From Pterobdella sp. o SKG-2022 (taxonomy: Eukaryota > Annelida > Clitellata > Hirudinida > Piscicolidae): a stretch of DNA of 64,000 nucleotides. Of the stretch, positions 54,690 through 64,000 are shown one piece after another (the first letter of the stretch is position 1; each line of letters opens with the position of its first letter). The stretch is from the NCBI GenBank assembly GCA_964035795.1, contig OZ038323.1, forward strand, positions 8,347,227 to 8,411,226. Reading direction: 5' to 3'. The position numbers were made by a program, and so were the translations under genes. The notes beneath the pieces were generated by a model, which saw only the letters and a list, made by a program, of their open reading frames with translations, had not been told where the DNA came from and did not search any database.

Positions 54690-55945
54690 AAAATACATAA
54701 TATACATACACTTATAGCTTCTATTGCTCTTTGTCAAATTGTTATACTCATGCTTGAAACGTTCCATGCCGATGATTAGAAATAGCTTTCCATACATTTC
54801 AACGAAGAAAACAAAACTAAACTGCTTTCTATAGAATAAAAAAATAATTTATTTTTTCTCAAAATATAAATTAGATAATTTAATTTTGTTTGCACTAAAA
54901 TGTAATTTTATAAAATTTAAATTAACTTTATTTTAAAGGATATTTAAAATAGAAGCTTCATAAACAATAAAATGGATTTAAAATGTCGGTAATTTGTGAT
55001 GAATCGCATTAAATGATGGATTGTTTAGAAATTTCACTATAAATAATATTTTCTTGAATAATATGAAAAATTGTTTAATCTATTTTGAAATCCTCACAAA
55101 CATCCTTAAATATTATTTATTACCAATATAATTGTCATTATTTGAAAATTGGGATTTATTTAATTTGATTCAAATTTTTTATTGATTTATGAATCAAGCA
55201 AATAAAGTTATTATAAATTATGAAAATGCTGTTTAAAAGCTCCGTCTCAAAGCCACCTCAACCTCACACATATGTGGTCTGAAACATGAGTCAAAACCGC
55301 TTAATCTTATAATGTGACTGAGTTGAATAACAATCTTTCACTGCAGCGCCTCTACAACCCTAGTTATATTAACACACAACGACCAAAGGTTTTCGAGTAA
55401 ACACCACTAGTGGTCTCGGAATTAACATTACCAACAAATAAAGGCTTTATTTGCATAGAGAATTACTTTTCAAATTGACTCTGTATTAGTTTTTATTGAA
55501 TTTCACAAAGTTGGGTTTTCTATTTTTAATCCAAAACGTGCCGAAGTTGTGTTCTTTTAATTGATTTAACAAGACGCTGCCTGTCGGGTTGGTGTGTGTG
55601 GTCGCTTGGTCATTTCAAGTGGGTTTCAAATTTTTTTTCAAATTTTAAAACGAACATTTTTCAAATTAGAGTAAAGAGAATTGTTTTAAATATTATATAT
55701 GAAACCAAAAAGTACTTAAAAGGGAGCGGATAATTGTTTATTTGGTTGAAATTGCGGTTCGTGCAGATGGTTATTTTTTGCATAAAATTTCATAAAAAAA
55801 CAAGCTTTATACCAAAAAAATTCAAAAAACTATTATTTTCCTTCTTATATACACTAGCTCCAGCTTTAAGAATGAAAATTCCAGCCCGCTCATGATATTT
55901 TGATAATAAGCGTCGAGATAATTAGGAATATATATTTTCACTGCA

Positions 55946-56205
55946 GTGAAGGCACTTATAATGAAGATCTCATCTCCCTGATGACAAATGATTTTGATCC
56001 TTATAAACGACGTGTGAATGAAGATGAATCTAATCAGATAGAATAAAAACTAACGGACATGAACTCAAAATAATTTTCCTACACAACAGAGTGTTAGAAC
56101 GAAATACCATTTTTTTCAGATCATTATGAAAGGAGATCATGAATTTGATGAAAATGAGGATGGAGACTACTGCGAAAACTTTTATTTAAAAAAATTAATT
56201 TAAAT
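55946..56205 (+). other. Two possible small exons, unknown gene
   Basis: After CACTGCAG at 55946 there are 33 open codons (EGTYNEDLISLMTNDFDPYK, then RRVNEDESNQIE) to TAA at 56043-56045. After TTTTTTTCAG at about 56119 there is a further open stretch, MKGDHEFDENEDGDYCENF, to TAA near 56203. Both are acidic and less AT-rich than the flanks. The first has no donor, so they may be alternative last exons. No family is recognised. Confidence 0.25.
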
Positions 56206-58733
56206 TAACTTTAAATTTGCTTCAAAATTCTCATACTCCATGACTCTGATTTGACGTTTTCATTTTTATATACCATTCTTCAGTCCTCCTTAGAGCGTCA
56301 TCTTACACATTAACAGTTTTCGCCTGTCATTCTTAGAAATATAATAACAATCGCCACAACGTTCAATAACATCATCAAACTATATCTAACGCTAAGATAT
56401 ATTTTTTTTAGCTTATATTTTGAGCTTATTTGAAAATAGCTACTTTATATTTTGCCCATTTTTTTAAAATTAAAAATCACAATACTGAAATATTAATATT
56501 TATTTTTTATTAGCTAATCAAAGGTTCATAACTCACAGATGAGTTCTTCCTTTATTAAAAATCACAACTACATGGCTCTTAATTATATCACATTTTGACA
56601 CGTTTTTTTCTCAAATTTTCATATTCTTCTTTTTCTCTTTACTATTACGGCTTCATTCATTTGATTTTGGTTGTTAACTGACCACAAAACTCTTCGGTGA
56701 AGATGTTTAAATAGGGGGGAAAGAGTATTTGAACTTCATGTATGTCTAAAAAATGCTCAAGTTCATTAGGCTCCATCTTACGATTCATATAATTGTGTTT
56801 CTAATGATGCAAAGATTAGTGAGATTATTAATGAAAATAATGCTAATAACCGAAACACTATTAATATTTTAATATTGATGATAATTAGTATTAGGAAAAA
56901 CTAATATTAATGTATAAATTTTAATGATAATAATTATTAAATTAAATAAATTAATTTTTGGTTTTCAAAAAAAAATAATTTACGAAGTAATTATAGAAGA
57001 TAATGGCTCAAAAAGCAGACAGTAAATAGAGCAAAGATTTAAAATTCTGAGGCATCTCATGCGTGATTAATCTGTTTCGAGAAACAAATTATTCATGTTA
57101 TTATTTGTGAATAATAAAATAAATAAATAAAAATAATAAAAGCACGGGTTAGATTTGATATCAGTAATTAAAATAATAAAAGGACTAGCGATAGAATCAT
57201 TAACAATAAAAAATGATAACATTGGAAAAAGTGGATAATAATGATAATGTCATACCTGTATAAAATGCGTGATGCGGTCCAATAAGGCAAAACTCGAAAA
57301 ACAAATTCGCTATGTTTCATTTAATTATTATAATTATCCTTTTCAGAAATTTTAAACTCCGCATTTTTGTGAGGCTTTTGATTTGTATCAACCTTCATGA
57401 TATGCATGAAATTTTTGTGGAATTAAAATTTTTTGTATTGGAAATTTTTATCGAAAAACTGCAAATAATACTGAAAAGACTACTTAGTTGTCTCTGAATA
57501 ATTATTTTCAACGTTTATAAAATATGCCTATATTTCTATAACATTTTATCCAAGAAAATTAAAAATCATCAAATAATTTGGTTTCAAAAAAAATTATTTT
57601 TAAATAAAACCAACATAAATAAAATTTTTTTAAAATTTTAATCCAAAAATAATTGTGAGAAACTACTTAGAGCATGCGCACTAGCTTTAAATTCAAGAGG
57701 AATGTTTGTAAAAACACGCAGATCTTTCCTTTTAAAATATTATTTTTTTTAACCAATCATAAAGATATTAAAAATAATTTTGAAGTTTTGCAACAATATA
57801 TTTGATTTTTGAATAATAATTTCGTGTACTTAAAAGCGGTAAAAAATTTGAGTTTAAAAGTGAATTTAAATATTTTACTCATGAATATTTATTTTTAGGA
57901 CTACATAATATAGAAATAAACACATATAAAGTACAAACAAATAATTCATATTATAAATATATTCTTTGAAAATATTTTAAAATAGAACTGGAAACATGAT
58001 TTTAATAACATTTCTTCCACCCGATCTGAAATAAAGCTTAAAAATAAAGTTCCAATAGAGGAAAGTTCATTTTTTTTTATGTTGAATTGAAATTGTGGTC
58101 AAAATATCCACGAATAAAATTTTTACTCAAAGCTTCATTTCCCTTGTTATTGTTTTTCCATGGATTTTTATTCATTCACTCCGAAAAATAATAATTTTTG
58201 TTGTTGGTCGTTTTGTTACACTTAGTGGAAGGCGATGGTATCTCGCGACATTTCGAATAAGTAACTTTGAAATTCAAAATGGCCTGCTATATATCATTTT
58301 TCAATTAAAATCTCCCAGAATTATTTCAAAACATATTTTCAGAATAAATCACCCTCCTTCATTTTGAACTTCATTGATTCATTTTTCTATTAAAATCGTC
58401 TAATTCATCATTTTTATCTCTTATCTAAGGTCTTTATCTCACCGTTTTTTTTTGCAGTTTTTTGTTTTACAGATTTTTGTAAGTTCGACTATGTTTTTCA
58501 GTCATTTTTCAAAAATTGCATAACTTCTTTTTTAAATAGTTTCTAAGTCATTTTTCATAACACACCTAGCATTAGAAACATCACCATCAAAAATCTCAGC
58601 TCAGAAATCCTCATGCAGTTTCATGCTGCTTTTGCAAACTTTTTTTGAGGTATAAAAAATATTTTATTTAAAATACTTATCAGTTTTTTAATTGCTTTTA
58701 AATAAACTTTTTAGTCGTCAAACTTCAATCGGC

Positions 58734-58890
58734 CAAATGCAACGAAGCGTTGTAATAAGTAAAAGATCCATCTTCTTTTAGCCTCAAGTGAATACATTTC
58801 TCAGTGAAGATAACGCTTTTATTTTTCCATATTATTTTCCGATATTTCCCAGGGAAAAAGGTTGTATTCAGGGAAATAACCTTTGAAAAG
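58734..58890 (-). other. Ig-domain-like fragment
   Basis: A minus-strand segment after TTTTCAAAG encodes KIIWKNKSVIF and LKEDGSFTYYNASLHLAD. This resembles the C to E strands of an Ig domain (tryptophan, DGS, NASLxD). It lacks a consensus donor and hits TGA directly after LAD. It is about 4.6 kb upstream of Ig exon I, so it could be a relic or a misjudged exon of the same gene. Confidence 0.25.
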
Positions 58891-59777
58891 GTTTTTAAAG
58901 CGCGTAGAGAGGGGAGCTTCAAAGGTTTTTACATGGCAACATATCTCTTGACAACTCGTAAAGGTAACCTTTTATTGAGATATTTGAGTTTATTGTATTA
59001 AAAATAAAATATAAAACACACGTTAAAAAGAACTAAAACATTTTAAATGAGATTTTCTGTGTAAAAGCTCAAATGGTATCTATGAACAAAAAACATTATT
59101 TGTAAAAAAAAAACGTTTTCTTTAGTAAGCAAAACCAAAACTAAAAAATTATTTTTAAAGCAAATCAATCCCGATAGCAATTGCATTTTTCACACTATCG
59201 TCATCATCATTACTATTTTTAAAACCCTTCAGATAATCATTCTAATTACACTTTTTCAAACACAAATATTTTCTCTTTTTTCGGCTTCGTAATGAATTTG
59301 CATTGGAACGGATTTGGAACCTAATCCTGTATACTCGCTGATTCTTGTGAAATCATGTTACTTTACTTTGAAGGAGTTACCTCCCGCAAGGCAGAGTCCC
59401 AGTCTTTTGTGCAGAATTTCAGGCGATTGTTGCCATGCTCAGAAACAAATTATTAAAGCTTAAGTGCAGGTTATTTCATTTTCAGCGCCAGTTTGACTTT
59501 TTAAGTATTTGAAAACGTTGTTACCACTAACGTTAGAAGTTTCTTTGTTTTACTAACAACGTTGGACTCACAAAATTATGAGAAGATTAAAAAAATGACT
59601 ATTTATAAAGCGTTAAAAAATAAACAGAACAATATTCATTTGTATATCCGCGAACAAAAGCAACTGAAGCGATTCAAGACACAAGAATCGAAAAAAAATT
59701 AATGAGCAATGAATTGATACGTTTGAAATGCTAAAAATATTCACATTTGTTTGATGGTTATCAAAACTTACATATAT

Positions 59778-59852
59778 AGGCCATCAAAAAGGGGATCTTC
59801 AAACTCATTTTGAATGTTCCAACCACCAAGAAGCGGTTTTGACGGCTGAGGA
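59778..59852 (-). other. Exon-like segment, possibly cystatin-like
   Basis: A minus-strand segment bounded by a good acceptor (CTGCACTCCTCAG) and a consensus donor (GTAAGT). One frame reads PSKPLLGGWNIQNEFEDPLF, reminiscent of the GGW N-terminal motif of cystatins. The other cystatin motifs (QxVxG, PW) were not found nearby. A second bounded segment lies at about 59371-59433 on the same strand, but its phase fits only a different frame. Low certainty. Confidence 0.2.
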
Positions 59853-61589
59853 GTGCAGGGTTATGCTGTAATGGTGTGTTCTTGCTTATTTATGACACAG
59901 CTCTAGAAATTGTTTTATATAAAATCATATTTTTAACATTAATATATGAGGAATGAAATATTTATGTGATTTTTGGCACAAAGATCAATGCTGCAACTCT
60001 TTATCTTGTCTGCCGCTTCGGGCTTTTTGTATCTTTTTTGATTGTATGGATCCACTGCACAATCTGTATTGCTTTATTCAACTTTCCAGCTTTTTATCTC
60101 TCTATTCTCTCATATAAACATCTCCATTTTGTTTCTCGTGATTCAAAAATTTAACTTTTTGTTGATATACGATTGGTCACTGATTTACAGTTTTCTATTA
60201 TTATATAGTGTTTTTGTGAACCTGCTGTATTTTTAGACGAATGGTCTGTTTTGTTGATATACAATAGTTTGTATGTTGACGTACAGATTTCAGGTTGACA
60301 AAACTCTTGTATGTTGGTATATGTTTGAAGCTAGGTGTTCAGTACATACAGATGCGCACATAGTTGGATGGGGAAAGTTGATTTCTTGTTTGGTCCTTGT
60401 TGCATCTAATGCAGCTTTTATGGACTTATATCCCGTCCTATTTCAGCGATTGAATGCATCTCAGTTTGTTTACGAAATTTTATCGAATTTTGTTGCTTTA
60501 TTCACTTATATAGTATTTGTTATTTGTATCAATTATGTTAAAGATTTGACGTGATTGTTAGGAATGAATGTTTTAATGTCTCCGTAGTGAAAGGCATCTC
60601 CGAGCGTGCATATAAGGTCTTTTGATTATCCTTTTAACTGTTTATTTCTAAAATATTTGATTTTTTAACTATTTTTCTAATGATATTTTCAATTATTTTG
60701 AAAGAATAAATATTCTTTCGATAAACAAAAAAATGTCTACGTTGTTTCCCAAAGTTTTCCTTTATGGAGATATAACTTGATTTAGTGCTTAAATGGATTT
60801 TTGATATTTGAATTTGTCTTCGGACTTTCTTCGAATCACATATTCAATAATCTTTCAAAATTACTCTCAATTTATGAGTCTGAGTCCTCAAGACACTATT
60901 TTTCAACTGCAGGAGTTTCTAAAAATTTTGAGTGCTATTCCATTTTTAAACTTAACTTTATCAGAACTTGGTTTATTTATTCAAATTTTTTTTTGGGGTT
61001 TTTTGGATTTTTCCTACTCCTTGTAATGCATTCAAAATTCGTTGTAAATTTTTGCTTAAGTCAGTTTATACGATTTGCTTTCTTCAATTAATATTTTTTT
61101 TCCACTTTTCATGAAAATAATCATATATTAAAGTTAAAATTTATTGAGAACTTATAAAATTCTCTCATTTTTTGCTTTTAAGTTAAATTTTTGCAAAGAA
61201 AGGATTTCCACTTGCTTGGAATGCAACAAACAATTCAATACCAAAATTTTTGCAGATTCATTCAGTAATAGTCAGTTCTTCTACCTATATTAATACTTCT
61301 ACAACAAAACAATTCCAAAAACATCAAAACTTGAGCTTCAATCATTATCTTCCGTGATTATTTTCAGAGTATCTTGAAATCTTTTATTTTACTTCATAAC
61401 TCGATTGACTAATCAACGAAAAAACTTTTCAACGTGGATTTGGTTTACATAAATACTTCCAAAGCAAAATGAAATCTAGACTGTTTCCTAACATCGTTGG
61501 TGTGCATGGATATATAAGGGACTGCACCAGACATATAAATTATTAAAATATATGATTCAAAGTTGCATTGAAAAAAAATCTCATAAAAT

Positions 61590-61850
61590 TTTTTTGCTCA
61601 TAACTTCAAAATTGTATAAATATTTCGATCGTGAAATGGATGTGGATTATGGCGGCCTTCAAAAGTGCCATTTTTTGCAGATTTGTGCGCCTCAAACACT
61701 TGCACCACAAGCTGAACACTAAAATTTTCAAAAATGAGCACCATTTCTATGACTTGATTGATGGCGTTTTGTAATGCATTGGAGTAAAAACAATACCCAT
61801 AATTGTTTGTAAATATCTCAAAATGCAACCTCAAGTAAGCGTCAGCTTGT
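61590..61850. other. Coding-like repeat fragment of unknown type
   Basis: Both strands stay open over about 200 bases with balanced composition. On the minus strand it includes NFSVQLVVQVFEAHKSAKNG and EGRHNPHPFHDRN. On the plus strand it includes DREMDVDYGGLQKCHFLQ. Such dual openness in AT-rich DNA suggests a recent mobile-element or pseudogene insert. Not identified. Confidence 0.25.
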
Positions 61851-62552
61851 TTTATTTTTTAGAAAGCCAACGCTTGCATTTTTTAGCGTTATATATATCA
61901 TATTTTTATCAATAAGGTCCTCTAAGTTTGAAATAAATGTTTAAGGATAAAACATTATATATTCTATCGTGGAGTTGCTATATTGTAACATGGAGAAAAA
62001 ATATAAGAAAAAATTAAATAAACATTTGAAAAAAAATTTAAAGAAACTCAAAGCACTATATTCCAATCGTTGTGGTCAAACATGATTCATTATATTTTAA
62101 AATTCCAAGTGGCATTATGCGCTAGTTTTTATACCGCATCATAAGATGATAAATCTGTAAAAAAATCAAAAGTGAATCCAGAAATAATTTGGGATGTGTT
62201 CAGGAGGAATTATTCATTTTCTTTAAATTTCATTTTACTAAAGAAATAAATCTGGCGTTTTTGATTAGTAGTTTCCATTAAGGCGATCCATGGCCGCAAT
62301 GCTGAAAAATGTTTGAAAATATTTTTAATCTTAGCATTAAATCAATCATGATATTGAAACAAATTTTAATGCATTATTAATACAGCGTTTCTAATAATTT
62401 TTTTTTGAACAGTGAACTATTTATAAATTAATTGATTGAAGTTTTTGTTTAAGCTGAAAATTATGACGTTTCATTTTGTTATTATCTACTAGAACTAGTA
62501 GAAAAACTGTAACAAGATTTGAAAAATGACTTCAAATAAAAATGAGTTATAT

Positions 62553-62687
62553 CTAGTTCATCTTCAACCATCTCTTCAACTAGTTCATCTCCAACCACCT
62601 CTTCGACTAGTTCATCTTCAACCATCTCTTCAACTAGTTCATCTCCAACCACCTCTTCGACTAGTTCATCTCCTATTACTACTTCAT
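62553..62687 (+). repeat. 27-bp tandem repeat, Ser/Thr-coding
   Basis: Five units start at 62553, 62580, 62607, 62634 and 62661 (CTAGTTCATCTTCAACCATC type, alternating two variants). In one plus frame they encode a Ser/Thr-rich run that continues as non-repetitive Ser/Thr-rich sequence to TAA near 62877. It lies immediately upstream of the LINE gag-like ORF and may be its decayed N-terminal part, or an unrelated insertion. Confidence 0.7.
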
Positions 62688-62929
62688 TTTCATCAACCTC
62701 AGCTTCAACAACTTCTTCAACTTCATCTACAAGCAAGACATCTTCAACCTCTTTACTTTCTGCTTCTACAACCACTTCATCTCTTAGTTTAATTAATAAT
62801 TTTCCATCATTAATTTCCCTAGAATCATTCACACCAACCAATTCAACCACATCTATTCTTACTATTAACTCATCTTAACCTACTTACAGCACTATTGTCA
62901 AATCAAAAAACATCCACTAACAAAATTTT

Positions 62930-63725
62930 ACACTAACTCCTCCCCATTCAACATAAAATCCCTTTTATTAAAAAAAACCCCATCCATTATTAAATATTCC
63001 ACCAAAGTTATCTCAACCACAGGTGAGACTCTTAGTGAATTATGCAGGAAATTGGTTTCGTCCATCAACTTTTCACAAAAAGCCTTTAAATCTTTTCCTA
63101 AGCGTGTTCGAGAGTCTACTAATGCTGTTGTCTGAGAAGCTGACTCTGCTGATTCATTCAAGGATGCCAAACTTTTCCTTTCTTCTCTTCCCAACATACG
63201 CCTCCACGACCCAGTTCTTTTGAATCCAACAATCACCGGCTTGCGTCTACCGACATGGGTTACTAATGAGGAACTTGAAACCTCTTTCAATCTCCTCTTT
63301 CCATCTGTTGATCTCAGCGCTTTCCGTGCCTTTAAGCACAGGCCTAACGCACGAAACCCTTCTACTCGTGACTGGCTTATCCAAGTTCCAAGCAATGTTT
63401 TCCCCATGCTGAACAAGTCCAAGAATGTACATCTTCCTTTTGGTAGATTCCCTTTCCACTCTCGCATCCATCCAACTAGAAATCTAAATTGTCAGACTTA
63501 TGGTCATAACATATCTAAGTGCCAAAATCCTAGAGTATGTGAGCACTGCGGCAAAGACCATTCGTCTGACAACTGCCCTAAAACCTCTCCTTCCTTTTGT
63601 GTTCCATGCTTTAAATCAAAGTGCTCTTGCCATGACCACGTCACAACATCCTCCTCTTGTCCCCTTTATAGACAACAAGTGCGACTCAAGATGGGACGTA
63701 CGGTTTGGGAATGACGGTCAGCCTC
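62930..63725 (+). pseudogene. LINE ORF1 (gag-like, CCHC knuckles), broken
   Basis: A plus-strand frame from about 62932 is interrupted by one TGA at 63132-63134, between NAVV and EADSADSF. It continues through NPTITGLRLPTW to three cysteine clusters. In the first, CQTYGHNISKC, the second Cys is replaced by Tyr. The others are CEHCGKDHSSDNC (intact CX2CX3HX4C) and CVPCFKSKCSCHDH. Such knuckles are typical of ORF1 proteins of Jockey/I/CR1-type LINEs, which package the element RNA. The stop indicates decay. Confidence 0.75.
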
Positions 63726-63737
63726 TCATCCTAAAGT

Positions 63738-64000
63738 CCACAATGTACCTTTGTCTACTAAATTCACTCTTCTCAATCCTAGGTCTACTCGTAGTAAATC
63801 TTCTATTATACTCAATACTATCCTTTCTCTTAAACTTGACATTATTGCTTTGACAAAAACTTGAATTCCTGAAAACGCAGACCATGTCACAAAATATGAC
63901 ATTGTGCCTCATGGCTTTCATGTCTCGCACTCACACCGACCCATTGGTAAACGAGGTGGAGGTATCTCTGTAATTTCCAGAAACTTCATTAGATTGGATG
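63738..64000 (+). pseudogene. LINE ORF2 start: APE endonuclease, runs off window
   Basis: The plus frame contains LLNPRSTRSKSSIILNTILS, LDIIALTKT, a TGA where the family has Trp (ET-W), then HSHRPIGKRGGGISVISRNF at the window end. This matches the start of the AP-endonuclease domain (LN-R-S; DI--LTETW; RGGG) of LINE ORF2. The reverse transcriptase would lie beyond 64000. The premature stop suggests an inactive copy. Confidence 0.75.

Larger units (their letters stand above)
54099..62552. other. Gene-poor region with scattered exon-like patches
   Basis: I support no complete gene. Patches noted: LINE-tail repeat copy 2 (54513-54689), two plus-strand open segments with acceptors (55946-56046 and 56120-56205), an Ig-like minus segment (58734-58890), a minus exon-like segment (about 59778-59852), and a mobile-element-like patch at 61590-61850. 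The Ig gene's 5' exon with the signal peptide should lie here or beyond, but was not identified. Confidence 0.45.

Noticed and set aside
63130..63870. TGA as a sense codon (Trp), suggested by in-frame TGA in the LINE
   Set aside because: DXO and PAK both end in TGA at the expected C-terminus. The LINE stops are explained by TGG to TGA decay.

Overview
The window looks like nuclear DNA of an AT-rich invertebrate animal. The evidence is short coding exons bounded by GT-AG introns, metazoan families (group I PAK kinase, DXO, a JmjC protein, immunoglobulin-domain membrane proteins), LINEs, a tRNA-derived SINE with an L2-type tail, palindromic MITEs and many microsatellites. I cannot name the species. 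The gene models below were built by hand by matching exon reading frames and intron phases, so many exons are far shorter than the long open frames of the window.

Layout. 1-6.3 kb: AT-rich, with an inverted repeat, a LINE 3' remnant and one orphan exon. 6.9-8.3 kb, minus: a small predicted type I membrane protein in two exons. 10.4-25 kb, plus: three genes in a row. These are the C-terminal half of a DXO/Rai1 RNA-end-processing enzyme (10365-12600), a complete ten-exon PAK kinase (14250-18312) and a complete nine-exon TYW5-like JmjC protein (18538-24987). Only 225 bp separate the last two, and an AATAAA and a 3' splice-site-like AG lie in that gap. One JmjC intron holds a Jockey-like LINE split by a second LINE of opposite orientation.

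28.8-54.1 kb, minus: one large immunoglobulin-superfamily membrane-protein gene with seven matching exons. Its 3.2 kb exon IV encodes about 1,070 residues of Asn/Lys-rich sequence between the first and second Ig regions. Its introns hold two SINE copies in opposite orientation, TG and TAG microsatellites, a palindromic MITE and a decayed zinc-finger array. 54.1-62.5 kb is mostly gene-poor with a few exon-like fragments. 62.5-64 kb is the 5' part of another LINE (gag-like ORF1 with CCHC knuckles, then the start of an endonuclease) running off the end.

The points most worth following up are the giant low-complexity exon inside an Ig receptor, a PAK whose CRIB motif has lost both conserved histidines, the compact PAK/JmjC gene pair, and a LINE insertion flanked by exact-length 188-bp direct repeats.
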